From assembly GCA_023052935.1 (NCBI GenBank), contig CM041292.1, positions 133,004,951 to 133,068,950 of the forward strand: DNA of 64,000 nucleotides, in the 5' to 3' direction. This DNA is from Piezodorus guildinii (taxonomy: Eukaryota; Arthropoda; Insecta; Hemiptera; Pentatomidae). The notes under the pieces were generated by a model, which made no database searches, was not told the origin of the DNA, and saw nothing but the letters and a program-made list of their open reading frames with translations. Position 1 is the stretch's first letter. Each line of letters starts with the position of its first letter. Below are positions 1 to 11,390 of the stretch, one piece after another. The translations under genes were made by a program, and so were the position numbers.

Positions 1-442
1 AATCAAATCAACTATTTTTATTTATAATATTATTTTTCATAATACAAAAAAAAAAAAAAAATCTGTGTTCCAACATTAAATAACAACAGCGTTAGCCTAA
101 ATAATTCATGAGAACAAGTAAGCTTAGATAATTATTTTTTTTATGATAAACGAAAACAAAATTAATCATCCTCTTCAACTAAGTTGATGATAATTAATGA
201 GTTTGGGCTGGTAATAATATAATGAATGATTGATTATGGTGACTTGCTAATGCTCGGCACATCTGAGTTCAGCTTTCGAATGAACATATCCAAGTTATGA
301 TTTGTATACAAAAAATACGATGAAAACTTTGATATCGTCGTATTGCTTAGATTTTTAGTATTTACTAAACAATATAGATTCGTGGATTATTTAAAAACAT
401 TTTCTGTATGCAAGGAATAATTTGCATAAATTTAAATAAATA
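1..442. other. AT-rich stretch, no gene seen
   Basis: I see no coding segment, repeat partner or RNA signature here. Short open frames reaching into the following (TA)n array are low-complexity translations. Confidence 0.6.
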
Positions 443-444
443 AA

Positions 445-511
<67 letters not shown>
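443..511. repeat. (TA)n/(CA)n microsatellite
   Basis: Alternating TA, interrupted once by a short A-rich break, then a few CA units. The predicted tyrosine/isoleucine-rich ORFs across it are artefacts. Confidence 0.9.
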
Positions 512-513
<2 letters not shown>

Positions 514-525
514 TACATGTATATA

Positions 526-600
526 TGGCCAGGAATAGAAAAGAGTGGAGAAGGTTTCTTCTGCAGGCCAGGGCCCGAACTGGGCTGTAGCGCCGAGGAT
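526..600. other. GC-rich relic, perhaps a retroelement 3'-UTR piece
   Basis: A short GC-rich island containing GGCCAGGGCCCGAACTGGGC and CTGTAGCGCC between a (TA)n array and a fold-back repeat. The 'CTGTAGCGCC' phrase resembles the start of the 3' UTR of the element at 46700-51465 (GGCTACAGCGCCC). I infer a retroelement fragment, weakly. Confidence 0.25.
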
Positions 601-632
601 GTATGTATGTATGTATATGTTTATGTATATAC

Positions 633-1152
633 ATATATTCCAAAGGTTCATATCCAACTGTTCCGACTTGTTTCTTACAATATCTTCAGCCGACCTGCAT
701 TTTCTTGTCAAAAATTATTTAAATAAATCATTCCTGTAAGACGTTTTAACACCCGTAAATATCATTATGAAGCTAAACAGAGGGAAAAAGTGAACTTGTT
801 ACTGCTTCTGTGATAGTGTTTTTTAAAATGATCATTTGTGAAATTTATAAAATATTTATATACTTATACCTAACTTGAATTTTAATTTTGGATGCTTAAA
901 AAAAAAAAAAATAAATAAATAAATGATCATTCTAAAAAACACTATCACATGAACAGTAACAAGTCCAATTTTTCCCCCTGTTTAGCTTAATAATGATATT
1001 TGCTCGTGTTAAGACGTCTTACAGGAATGAGTCGTATTTAAACAAAAAAACCAAGTATGCATTTAAATAATTTTTGACAAGGAAATGCAGGTCGACTGAA
1101 GATATTGTTAGAAACAAGTCGGAACAGTTGGATACGAACCTTTGGAATATAT
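633..1152. repeat. Fold-back (long inverted repeat) element
   Basis: Positions 633-837 are the reverse complement of about 919-1152. Both outer ends read ATATATTCCAAAGG inward. The right arm has an extra ~29 bases around 1040-1070. An AT-rich loop of about 80 bases separates the arms. No transposase reading frame is visible, so this is best described as a MITE-like or fold-back non-autonomous element. ORFs in it are mirrored translations of the arms. Confidence 0.75.
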
Positions 1153-2452
1153 GCGAAGTAATTTTATTCCAAGTGTTGAAATGGGCTTGTAAAGTTGTGG
1201 GGCTTAGGAACCAACCAACCCCTAAATGATATTAGTGCTGAACCAAAGGATAAACTTCCGAGGGCAGACTGAAATGTGAGATTTTATTGAGATTGTTCTC
1301 CAGAGCAGTGAATATTCACATTCTTTATGAAAAATAGATAATCAATGTAATTAACTAACAAAGAAAGATATTTCTTAGAGAGAAAATAAGGAAATATACA
1401 TAATTGAGTAATTAACAATATAAAGACGTTAGTTATCGGTAATGTTTTATTAGGAAGGTTATAGTGACTGTAACCAACTTATCTCGCATTATATTCTTCC
1501 AAAAAGTACGATATCCACGTTTCATTCCTATAAGTACTGTATCCATATTATATTGTTTAAAAGTCATGGGAAAAGTGCATTAATTTAGAAAAATAATTTG
1601 GCAATACACTTAAAAATCAACTTTAGATTTTAATAAGAGAAGAATCAAGTAAATTGGTCCATTAATAAATAAATGACAGATTTTTGCGTTTCCTATAAAA
1701 TTGTCTAAAGTGGATATAGTACCTTATGGAAATCAACGTTTCAATTGATAATTATAACTAATTGCTTATTATATAATATAATATAATTTCGGGAGAGATA
1801 AGGCGAGACAGCTAATGAAGACTCGGACTAAAGGAGGTTATCTCGTAAAATACAAGAGGAGCCTTTTTAATGGGCAATCTTAAAGAGCCAACCCTCGACG
1901 GAACTGTCTGAATCGGCCTAGAAAGAGCATTGGCTGAAGAAAGTACTCCGGACGAACTAGGTTAGGAATTCCGCCGATCAAATATTCATTAGAAGAAGGA
2001 GCCCTTACAAGGCAGCATTCCCATCCTCCTCAATCCCTAGCTTAACGGCTAAGGCGGCCAACTTCCGTTTCAGCCTTGGTAATCCCCCAAAGCCCCTTAA
2101 TTAACTAATTTCATTATTTAAACTTGCAATGGAACGATCCGACACTGACGCCCGGAGTTTAGTCCCTTCCCCAGGCCTCAACTTTTACCCCATTTAAGGC
2201 CCTCTTTTGTCCCGACTGCCGACCTACAGGTGTAAGCTCGAGGGGGGTGAGTTCCAAAGCTTATTTGTTTCCAGTTTCAGGAAACTTATCTCCGCCAAGG
2301 ATTTGAATTACGGTCGTTAATCACAGAAGCGCAATTGTGAATGAAAAAGGATTTCGGTATAATAAATTGGTGACTCAGAGATATGGAGTATTTAATTAAT
2401 AACAATCTCTTCCTCAGAGTGACATGGGTTTAAGGAAAGTTAGTTTTTTATT
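1153..2452. other. No gene seen; GC-richer island 1795-2300
   Basis: No convincing coding segment. 1795-2300 has higher GC and sequence complexity than its surroundings and contains homeodomain-like TTAATTAACTAATTTC at about 2098-2112. It could be an old element or a conserved non-coding block; the sequence alone does not decide. Confidence 0.4.
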
Positions 2453-2473
2453 CCATCTCTCTCTCTCTCTCTC

Positions 2474-2523
<50 letters not shown>

Positions 2524-2538
2524 ATATATATATATATA
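2453..2538. repeat. (CT)n followed by (TA)n microsatellite
   Basis: A pure CT run gives way to about 60 bases of TA. It lies directly against the Helitron 3' terminus at 2545. Confidence 0.9.
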
Positions 2539-2544
2539 AAATTA

Positions 2545-2760
2545 CTAGTTGTTGCCTGCGACTTCGTCTGCGTCAATTTCCGTTATTAACATCGCGATTA
2601 AGAACTTTTAAAAGAATATATTTTGAAGTACTTATGTTTAAATGATATTTTTACATTTATTTTCTTGTAGCAGAAGAACAAACATATTTTCTCCCCAACC
2701 CGGTCTCGACAACGCGTCATATAGTTGGCTGTGAGAAAAGCAGTCTAGACGTAAATCGAT
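2545..2760 (-). mobile_element. Helitron 3'-end relic with helicase C-terminus
   Basis: On the minus strand, 2760 to 2641 translates to a segment containing CFSHSQLYDALSRPGWGEN, which matches the conserved C-terminal 'FSHGQLYVALSRV' motif of Pif1-type helicases encoded by Helitrons (known family feature). It is followed downstream by GACGCAGACGAAGTCGCAGG, a short GC-rich inverted-repeat-prone stretch, and then CTAG at 2548-2545 with a following T, which fits the Helitron CTRR(T) 3' terminus. The helicase motif carries substitutions (D for V) and no Rep domain is visible, so this is a dead 3' end. It abuts a (TA)n array. Confidence 0.7.
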
Positions 2761-3620
2761 TCCTACTTGTTAAAATGTTTTCGATTCGTACTTGTTACAT
2801 ACCACAGTTTTCTTGAATAAGATATGTAATGAGCTGAAGTTTATTTATTGGATTTTGTTTCTAATTAATTAATAACTTATCAAACTGAATAACACTAAAT
2901 AACAAACAATATATGGTGGTGAAGACACTCCGCTGGTGCTCCGATTTATTCACTACCACCCCTGCTACATTTTAAGTATTTCGACAGTGACTCAAAAGCG
3001 TGATAGGGTACAGTAATTTGGCCTGGCGCTCCTTTATGTAGGATCGTTTACCCATATAGACTTAGATCACAATCTATAACCTCATCAGAAAGACAATTCT
3101 AGCCAAAGCCAGTTTGAGGCATTACTTGTAAAACCTTTAAAGACCCGAAATTACAACACGAACATCCAAGTTACCGACATCGAAAGGTTATCCTCAAACG
3201 AATAACAGATCCTTTGGCCGATAGTCCTACTGATCATAATTGCCGTTTTTCTCTCACCTAACGTTTTGTCCAAATTATAACACGTTATGTAATTTAGTCT
3301 CGTTTTTATTTTGTGTAATGACTATTTTCCACTAATATTAAATTATATACATCACGGGACGGAGTGGAGGCACGATCCTGTCGTTAGAAGCTACGTGCTT
3401 TCGGCTAATACGAACTGAGGTTGCCGAAGAAAATGGTCCCTGATTGAGGGATGCGAACTCGTTATGGAGCCGCTCCCCCCTCTATCAAATAACACCTTAG
3501 GTCCAGTTAGGGATTCTTCAGCTTTCTTCCTTTTACGTATAATCTCCCTACCTCAGCTGTCTAGTTATATCTGTGCTTATCTTACCTACCTTTCCTCGCC
3601 CGAAATACCACCTCATTCCT
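2761..3620. other. No gene seen
   Basis: No coding segment or repeat partner recognised. 2925-3250 and 3350-3600 are moderately GC-rich and complex, but open frames are short. Confidence 0.45.
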
Positions 3621-3624
3621 AATA

Positions 3625-4690
3625 AAAAAAAACAAATGAAGTAATTCATATAACAATGTCCTAATCCAAATTGTTCATTTTTTATCTTAATATTTTTTAT
3701 CCACACTTATCAATCATTGCTGACGATTAATGAATTTGAGGTTAGTTTTTGATATTGTGGCGTAATAGGAATGATGGAGAGAGGATGCACAGCGGTACAT
3801 CTTCCTGGCATCTCACTATTACGTATTTAGCTCAGGAAGTTCCTTATCCAACTTTTTTTCAGTCTTTTGCCGGCGTTGTCTGATTAATAGTGGCCATGTT
3901 TGTATTATTGTGTTGTTATATCCGTATAAGTTGTGAAAGTTGAGAGTCTGAATCTGTTCGTTGGCTGTTGGTGTGTAAAGGTCTGTATGAAGAACAATAT
4001 TTCTAACGTACCATGGAGAATTCATTAACAATGTTTGGGATAGGAAAATTTTAATTTTACGCATGTGTGTCGCTTTGGCTTTCCCGTGTATCTGTGACGC
4101 GCTAAGTCCAAATGGGTTTAGTAGGTGTAAGTGTCATTTTTTTTTAATTTTTAACGCCTTTAAAGAAGTGAGTATACAATTTTTAGCTTTTTGTTGAGCT
4201 TTATCTGTCTGTTTTTGATGTGTGAACCCCATCATTGTTCTATCGAATGTCAAGCCAAGATATTTTATTGTGTCTTTCTGTGGAATTTGTAAAAATATTA
4301 CTACAATGGAGGGCAGGTTACATATGTCGTATATGTAAAGTAATATGTTGGGATCTGTCTCCGTTTAATTGAATTTTCCAAAGTTTGCAACTAATCGTGT
4401 TAGGGTTTAGTTGGAATGTCTGTGTGGCGTGTGTAGATTATGTAAAGTAGTGGAGCAAGAACTGACCCTTGAGGTAATCCTACTAAGTCTGGTCTAATTG
4501 TGGAGATATCTGAGCACAGAGAAAAGTCTGTCATGAAGAACCTTCCCTGCCTGAAATAAGGTTTCTTCTCCCCAAAGAAATAAAATTTTAACCGAAGAGA
4601 TGAGAAACCTAACGTCTGTGAGTATGGAAAATCGAAGTTGGCTTGAAAGATGAACAGATAGCACAACAGAACAGCCAACATGATCTAGGT
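3625..4690 (-). mobile_element. Jockey-like non-LTR retrotransposon fragment, 'family 3'
   Basis: A 5'-truncated, internally deleted element on the minus strand holding RT pieces (see 3819-4681) followed, at lower coordinates, by a 3' UTR that includes a hairpin at 3801-3784. The same UTR hairpin occurs downstream of RT C-termini at 45413, 55790, 36383, 36050 and 58525, which defines the family in this window. The 5' limit near 4690 touches a poly-T stretch of another retro-insertion; the 3' limit is a guess. Confidence 0.6.
3819..4681 (-). pseudogene. Reverse transcriptase fragment (degraded)
   Basis: Read on the minus strand, 4520-4400 encodes RPDLVGLPQGSVLAPLLYII, the RT motif that precedes the catalytic YADD box. 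About 4290-4100 contains IKYLGLTFDRTM, the segment after YADD. 4064-3819 encodes NSPWYVRNIVLHTDL, the conserved C-terminal region of Jockey-type ORF2. The YADD box itself is missing between about 4400 and 4330, and the pieces lie in different frames, so the enzyme is dead. The C-terminal motif parallels NAPYYVSNRTLHHDL of the better preserved copy ending at 50986. Confidence 0.75.
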
Positions 4691-4770
4691 TTTTTCACAT
4701 TATATGTAGCTAGAAATATTTAAAAAAATTAGCATATGAGCTAGCTGTACATGGAACCTAAAACTGTACT

Positions 4771-4905
4771 TTTTTTATAATTTAATTATTCAGAAATATT
4801 ACAATTTTTCTCAATGTACAATAATAATAGGGCTGTACGATCACATTCATACAATATTTACAGTAAAAGCTATATAAAAGTTTAAAAAAAAAAACTGTAA
4901 ATTAA
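4771..4905 (-). mobile_element. Retrotransposon 3' end (antisense), family of 46700-51465
   Basis: Begins with poly-T. Its reverse complement contains AATATTGTATGAATGTG, a diverged match to the last 100 bases of the element ending at 51465 (TATAGTATGAATGTGGTCTC). This is a short 5'-truncated copy. Confidence 0.55.
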
Positions 4906-5887
4906 TAAAAATTAAAAAAACAGTATTATGGTAAATAAAACTGATTTTAATTAAGTTTTGTATTTTACATGTATATATGAAATTTAATTGACCAGCAATG
5001 GAATAGAAAAGGTAAAATAAATTAAAAATGGGTCTAATATGACAAAAAAAATGTAAACACTAAAAATATTAAAATAGTTCCTTCCTCATAGTGTCTGTAT
5101 TTCAGCGTATTCGTCGCTATTTATATTTCATTGAGAAAAAATGACAAAATTAAAGTAGTAATATAATGTACATTGAACACACATATTTTTCGTTTTTACT
5201 AAGAAGAGGTAAAATACCATTTAGCAAGAATTATAATTGGTTTTTTGAACTTGAAAAAGAACAAGCTGATTTTTAAACACTTTCTCTTGAATCGAACACA
5301 TTGTTTTTAAATGACAGGTGTATATAACACCTGCTGCTAGTTCTAAAATTAATTTCAATCATATGTTGCATAGTTATGCAGCATGCATTCCTCCTCTGTT
5401 GTCTATATACCTTACTATGTTTTGGAATACTCTCTGCGGTTTAATAAGGCAGTCGTACACTATTAGAAACCGCTGCTAACGTCTAATTTTCATTATGCGT
5501 TTATAGTTACGTCAGTTTCATTGCAGCATATCCTAAGAAGGTGTTAAAGCTGCAATGCAGAGACTTGATATTAAATTAATAAATAAACACGGCCACTTCC
5601 TCCCTCCCCATTAGGCGTCTTACTGTTATTACCCAACCGTTACCGGCAGTAATAGCGTATTTTTTCCCTTCTTATAGAACTATTAAACGATTATAAGGAG
5701 TTATAAAAAAAACGTTTCAAGACTGAAATAAACGAAAATTAATATATTAAACTAAACTGATAAATAATATATTCTAAAACGATTCAGAAATTAAAAAATA
5801 AATAAAAGTAGTACATTTTATAACTAATACATCATATATGCCCTTTTGACCATAATATACAATAATAATTGGTTGTTGTTTTTTTAT
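4906..5887. other. AT-rich stretch, no gene seen
   Basis: No coding segment recognised. 5530-5650 is slightly more complex but matches nothing I can name. Confidence 0.5.
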
Positions 5888-5889
5888 TT

Positions 5890-5928
<39 letters not shown>

Positions 5929-6050
5929 AATGTAATTTGAGACTGAATTACTTTTTTCTGTATATATTGTATGAATGTGGTCTCATATCACTATTACTTC
6001 TGTTCATTTGGAAACAAATTGTTATATACCTCAATAAATATTCAAAAAAC
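5888..6050 (+). mobile_element. Retrotransposon 3' end, family of 46700-51465, behind (TA)n
   Basis: (TA)n at 5895-5925, then TTTTTTCTGTATATATTGTA and TGAATGTGGTCTCATATCAC, closely matching 51357-51440, and a final CTCAATAAAT polyadenylation-like signal. Only the 3' tip is retained. Confidence 0.65.
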
Positions 6051-6124
6051 AACATAATACTAACAAAAAATAAATAGACTAAAGAATAAAAACATTTTTT
6101 TTTTGTTAAATATTTTTTTTTCAT

Positions 6125-6245
6125 TCAGGGTTCTTGGCCAGCGTCCGTGCAATGAGGTGTTTTAGCCGAGATCAAACCAAGACGCAAGGTTTTTTCTCTA
6201 ATCAAATTTTTCTAATCAGAATATCCACTTCATAGAGGCTACTAA
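6125..6245 (-). mobile_element. SINE A fragment
   Basis: Contains GCAATGAGGTGTTTTAGCC, the 3'-body motif shared with the copies at 60845-61140 and 63862-64000, then TATCCACTTCATAGAGGC, matching the middle of the copies at 52340 and 60845. The tRNA-like head is not recognisable. Confidence 0.45.
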
Positions 6246-7539
6246 TAATAAATAAACAAGTAATAAATTGATTATTACATAATTGTATAATTTATATGAT
6301 TATCAATAATAGTTCCCTGTCATTATGTTTTATTGATCTAAACGCATATAACTGGCATCAGTAATATCCGAGCAAATACTAACTGTTCGCCTGCGAAATA
6401 GAGCCTCTGCAAATATTTATCAGGTGCTATTCGATTTCATTTTATTTACTTTTCGTGACCAATCTCTTACTGCAGTGTCAATATAGCCTTTGAAAATGGA
6501 GTTGCCGCATCTTTTACTTAATCAATTACTGTCAGTATTAATGACATAGTTTTAAATATAAAATGGATAAAATTGTAATATAAATACATGGTTAAGCAAT
6601 AGTGTTTATATGCATGGGTAAGAAAATATATCAAGACGTCTTGAGTAAGATGTGGTAGCAGAAACATTCTGTCACGAGTTTCCATTTTGAAACTATAATG
6701 GCCGAGGATATTACAAAACATTATTAATTGAGTCTCAAGTTGCACTTTTAAAACGAATAAAACAGGAGAATAGTTAGTCAATACAAATTAGTTAAAAGTT
6801 GTATATGTATTAAACATTTTAAAATGACTAAATTAAGGCATTCAGGAGAACGAAACTTATCAAAATTGAAAACAAAAACTGAAACAATATTAAAGTAAAA
6901 CCTACAGTGAGAACGAACTAAACTACTTTGAGTTGAATAGAATTAAAGTTTCTTTTAGAGCATCTAAATAAGCTTACCATTCAATTTTTTGCTAATTAAT
7001 GATTAGAAGGCGTTTTAAGAATATCCACAGAAGTATTTTACTAGAAATGAAGAAATGTTGAGAAATATATATCTTAAAAAAATAGGCATCTCTGAAAGGT
7101 TAGTTGAAAAGACATTCCATCTAAACAGTCAACCTAATAAAAATAGTACACTTATTGCATGTTTAGCTATTTACAAACACAACAATTAAACACAGACAAA
7201 TAAAACTAATTTGCTTCTGGAAACCATTTTTTTAATTGTTCATAATGAAAATGTACTAATATAAAAGAAAACATGTTTCTTCAATTGAAGCTTTTTTATG
7301 GATATTCTGAGGATACTTTGTCTCCCTCGATCAAGTATCTAATCATATCTAATATTAGCTAGTAAGTAATATTTATACAAATGTAGATGGAGCTTGGCTT
7401 TTAATTAAACTAAAAATTAAAACCGCTAATAATCCTAAAAAAGAGAGAAAAAAAATTATAATTTGTCTTTTTTTAAAGCCTAAAATCAAATAAATAAAAA
7501 ATAAATTCTTTTACTACTTAGCATTGTACAAAAATGCAA
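6246..7539. other. AT-rich stretch, no gene seen
   Basis: No coding or repeat signal that I can support. An 87-codon minus-strand open frame at 6518-6781 is AT-driven. Confidence 0.5.
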
Positions 7540-7740
7540 AGTAAGCCTTCCTCTCTTGCCCTCTACTTTTGCTCTATAATATTTTGCTAGCTATTCTATT
7601 CTCTTCCATTCGCAGATGTTCTAACCATCTCGGTCGGTTCGCCTTTATCAAATCGTAGGACTCCTTAATATTAAGGTTCGACCTGATGGTTCTATTGCGT
7701 ATTCTGTCTCGTCTGTTCTTCCTTCAATCATTAGGTAAGG
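7540..7740 (-). pseudogene. Non-LTR reverse transcriptase C-terminus relic
   Basis: On the minus strand 7735-7595 translates to a run including RNRTIRSNLNIKESYDLI and KANRPRWLEHLRMEENRI. This matches the 'LRWLGHxxRMxxxR' C-terminal module of many animal non-LTR RTs (RTE/R2-like groups, known family feature). It ends in frame-broken sequence still recalling the K-R-G-R-P segment. A related relic lies at 40130-40655. Both are decayed. Confidence 0.65.
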
Positions 7741-7984
7741 AATCTCATTTCTGAGGCTTGATCCCTTGATTGATGTTCATTCATGAATATATTCGAAAAG
7801 AAGGTAAGATCCTACCCCAAACGATAGGTTAGGCTAATTCCGCGGTAGTTTTTTCCTAAATTAAGTTTTTTTATTGGAAGTTTTGTTATCAAATCAAGGA
7901 CAGTTGAGTTTTAAAGCCATTAAATTAGAACTGAAAGTAGATATAAATCGTTTATAAAAACCAAGAAAATAAATTGAATCTTGG

Positions 7985-8098
7985 TTAATATTTTACTGAT
8001 GATATTTCTTTTTTAACTCTAACTGTATTTGAAAATTCTGTAATCGATTTTTAAAACGGAGGTAAATGAAAGTCGTGTGTTGCCCTCACCAAATTTTT
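7985..8098 (+). repeat. Family Q repeat, right end only
   Basis: Contains AACTCTAACTGTATTTGAAA and then AATGAAAGTCGTGTGTTGCC, the conserved right end seen complete at 62150-62241. The left part of the element is absent. Confidence 0.75.
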
Positions 8099-8149
8099 AT
8101 TTAATATTTTACCATTGAGGGTGCGGTCATCATTTCGCCTATAATTTAA

Positions 8150-8285
8150 GGTCTTTATCAGGACGAAGACCAAAGAGAATTCCAAGATTTAACAAAATAA
8201 ATAATATTCTTTCATAGCCGGGATTCGAACCGAGGACCCTGAGAACAGTGGCCTAGCTGTCTATCCCGCTAATTTCGTAAAATCT
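8150..8285 (-). mobile_element. tRNA-derived SINE, SINE A-like
   Basis: The minus strand reads GGTCCTCGGTTCGAATCCCG, a perfect RNA polymerase III B box (GGTTCGAATCC), preceded by TAGACAGCTAGGCCACTG in the place of the A box. No acceptor stem closes, so it is a SINE head rather than a tRNA gene. The body is shorter than in the copy at 60845-61140, so the family assignment is tentative. Confidence 0.5.
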
Positions 8286-8364
8286 TATAAGTTCTCCCTT
8301 TCAGGAATTTCCACCGTGTAGCATTAAATGCTTTTATTTAATTTATTAATGTTGGGTTCAATGG

Positions 8365-8606
8365 CCAGCTTTTAAACTCATTCCTGAGAGTCTACGGCTC
8401 TAGCGCCCATTCTGTTTCCACTGGCTAATTAGACCGGTTACGCAACTGACTGAGAGGCGCTGGGATCTCACAAACTTATGGGCGTCGGGGTTTGATTCGG
8501 AGTTTCTAGGGGCAGTATGTAAATATTGTATATATGTATGAATGTAGCCAAGATCATTATTATTTATTTATTTTATTTTTATCTTAATTTAGGTTTATTT
8601 ATTCTT

Positions 8607-8652
<46 letters not shown>
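8365..8652 (+). mobile_element. Diverged retrotransposon 3' UTR, family of 46700-51465
   Basis: Shares the order CTCTAGCGCCC ... CCACTGGCTAATTAGACC ... GAGGCGCTGGGATCTC ... GTAAATATTGTATAT with 51040-51220, where the same landmarks are CTACAGCGCCC, CCACTGGCTCAGACC and GAGGTGCTGGGATCTC. It is 5'-truncated and ends in a (TA)n array at 8610-8652. Confidence 0.65.
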
Positions 8653-8659
<7 letters not shown>

Positions 8660-8660
<1 letters not shown>

Positions 8661-9760
8661 TTTACTTAACGATAGGATCGAATGACTTCTTATAGCACTA
8701 ATACTCATTGCCTAAGATCGTGGCAGATTGTATTATTTCTAAATAAAACAATTTAAAAACTTAAAAAAAAAAATATTTGGTTCAGGTCATTATTTTTCAC
8801 ACATCTTATAAACCCTGTAATTTTTCTTCTTTCATTTATTTTTTTTTTCCGGAATAAATAGAGAGAGAAAAATAAATAAAGAGAATTGTATAAAAGTTAA
8901 TCACACCCACTGATTGCACAATTCCTGTTCCATTGTAGCTAATTTAACACAAAGGGTTTACTTAATGACTGAACAATTCGTTCTACAAGCGCGGGCCGTG
9001 TAGCCCAATTGTACATTCTCCCTTCAACTGCTCCCTAGATGTTTAGGTGAGTGAAAAATACACTCTCGCCATGTTTAATTTAATTCATATCCAGCAATGA
9101 AACGAGCGAAGGATCGTGTTGAGACCAATGATAAAGGAGAGGCAAACGGAAAAATTCATTTGTCGGGAGGAGAGGCCGAATTAGGGAGAAGGGTGGGGGG
9201 TGTAAAAATAATGGCGGCCGTTTTGTCAACAAGGTAAAATTAGCCAAGAGGAAGTCATGGCTTAGTTGCTATTCAGCTCTTCCACCGCCTGAGTTATTAG
9301 CGAACGTGACCCTGCTCTGCTTCCACTTTTCCCCGGTCGAATTTTATTGCCATAGCCGTGGCCCAATTAGGGGATTTGTTTTTTACAGTACAATATCGAT
9401 GATATTATACTTTACCGAATAGATAGATTGTTAATACGACTGCAAAGTTTAAATGGCAGATTCGTTCATATACCCTTTAAGTAAAACAGGATGAGTAAAT
9501 CTAATAGTTTATCAACTTATTTAAATCCGATTGGTAAGACTGATATTCATTCCGTAAAACCGCATCGAAATAACCATGCTTGATTCGAACCCTACCTTGG
9601 CGACCACCGTCCATCGCTACTATAGAAAAAATACTCAAAAAATTAGGTGCGCCTATAAAAGATTCCCTTCTCTAAGATTTTTACACGAAATATATGTTAC
9701 TAGTTTACAATAATATAATAATACAACTTTTCATAAAAACTCTGTGCATCCCTTATACAT
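8660..9760. other. No gene seen; GC-rich island 8990-9380
   Basis: 8990-9380 is clearly more complex and GC-rich than its flanks, with AATAATGGCGGCCGTTTTG at about 9210 (a YY1/Pho-like ATGGCGGC core) and TTTTATTGCCATAGCC near 9340. Frames are closed, so a regulatory block or non-coding exon is more likely than a coding one. Confidence 0.35.
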
Positions 9761-9782
9761 TTCAGTAGATAAGAGTGTACAT

Positions 9783-9795
9783 TTTTAAAATGATT
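9783..9795 (+). repeat. Target-site duplication, 5' copy
   Basis: TTTTAAAATGATT immediately before the retroelement; the identical 13 bases recur at 14348-14360. Confidence 0.85.
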
Positions 9796-9995
9796 CACAG
9801 TCCACGTCTAGCAGCCGTAGGGTACAGTTCAGTGGTCTAATCAGTCTCTCCTTTAGTCAGTGATTTTATTACAGTCATTCTTTTTTCTTTCGAAAAATCT
9901 TTTATTTTGTGTTTCTCATTTGTTTGTTACTCAAATTGTTCACCAATCAAACAAATACAAACAAGAGTGTCCCGGTCGGGGGCCAAGCACGAACT

Positions 9996-11138
9996 ATGGC
10001 CGAACAGACAGCCAGCACGTCAACAAAACGTAAAAGAGGTGAGTTCAACATTGAAACCTCCAATAGTTATGATATACTTTCCGATTTAGATGAAGAAGAT
10101 ACCGAAATCTTAAAAAACATAATAAGTCAAAAACAGAGCAAAAGTCAATATCCCCCCATAATAGTAAATTCATCTTACAACAACATCAGTGGTGCTATTA
10201 ACAATTTAAAATTAAAAGTGAAAGACTTAAATATAAAATATAATATGAACAAAACCACAATCTTTGTTCAAAATATAATAGTGAAGACTTTGAACTTGTA
10301 AAAAATTTCTTAAAAGATCTCAATCTCGGCTTTCACACGTTCACTCCAAAAAGTGAAACGAAACCTAAAATTATTTTAAAAGGTATGCCTCCTCAGTTCC
10401 CCATTGAAGAAATTTCGACTGACCTGCAAAATCAAGGTTTAGCCATTCATAAAATCTACCAAATGGAGAAAAAATCTGCCAACGGGTCTATAAAGCTTCC
10501 GATATTAATAGTAATTTTAGACAATAAAGAACAGCTAGCCAAATTAAATAACATTCGCTATAGTTGTAACATTGTAATAAAATGGGAAAAATATAGATCC
10601 AACAAAACTTTAACTCAATGTTACAAGTGTCAAGAATTTAACCACGTGGCACGTAATTGCTTTAAAAATCCAAAATGTCTGAAATGTGCCGAAGACCATC
10701 TTTCAAAGGACTGCCCAAATACATTAATCGACGGATTCAAACCCAAATGTTGTAATTGCTCCGATGAACATTTTTCAAATTCCACGGAATGTACGAAATA
10801 TCAAAGAAATCTCGAATTACAGTTAAGCAAAAAAAAATCCAGCACTTCGAGCTATCCCACGAAAAACATTTAAACAAACCGACCAAGAATTTCCAGTTCT
10901 ACCAACCCCGAAATCTCCGTGGCCTCAAAACACATTCTCTCCGAAAACCGCCAACAACACCTCTAACGAACCTACCATGTCTGATTGTTTTAAAGAGATA
11001 AAAAATATATTCAATTTATTTAATGTAAGTAAATTAATTACAAACTTTAAAAAAAATTTATTACAACTAAAAAGCGCCGAAGATGGCATGTCAAAAATCT
11101 TTATTCTCGTAGAAGGATTACTTTCTATGTTGGATTAA
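9996..11138 (+). pseudogene. Retrotransposon ORF1 (gag-like, CCHC zinc knuckles), frameshifted
   Basis: Encodes the RNA-binding protein of the element, which packages its RNA. The ATG at 9996 (MAEQTASTSTKRKRG) is preferred because upstream in-frame codons lie in the UTR. The basic N-terminus is followed by a region like the PRE_C2HC domain and then three knuckles at about 10616-10800: CYKCQEFNHVARNC, CLKCAEDHLSKDC and CCNCSDEHFSNSTEC. There are two frame breaks, one near 10260 and one probably in the A-run around 10829-10837; the third frame then runs open to the stop at 11136-11138. Length (~380 codons) is normal for Jockey-clade ORF1. Confidence 0.85.
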
Positions 11139-11390
11139 TGGTCATTCTATTATGCAAAAATATTCGTAATATTTATTTGTTCAAATCTCTTATGAGTGTT
11201 AGCGATGTAAAGTTGTTTATACACAGTGTCTTGCTAAATTCCTATTGTATAAGCTGCTGTACGAACAACTTTAGCCTTAGCTTCAATTTCAAAATAATAA
11301 TTATCAGCGATCTTTATATCCCGTACTCTTTTACAACATACTTTCTTGTTTACATCACAATAGGGGCTACAACTCATTCGGAAAATTCTA

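Noticed and set aside
365..711. Two overlapping minus-strand ORFs of 92 and 106 codons
   Set aside because: They run through (TA)n and give Tyr/Ile repeats; no protein-like part beyond the fold-back arm.
4906..5887. Host promoter or gene in the long AT-rich stretch
   Set aside because: No coding signal or splice pair stands above background.
8150..8285. tRNA gene
   Set aside because: A good B box but no closing acceptor stem or proper anticodon arm; fits a SINE head.
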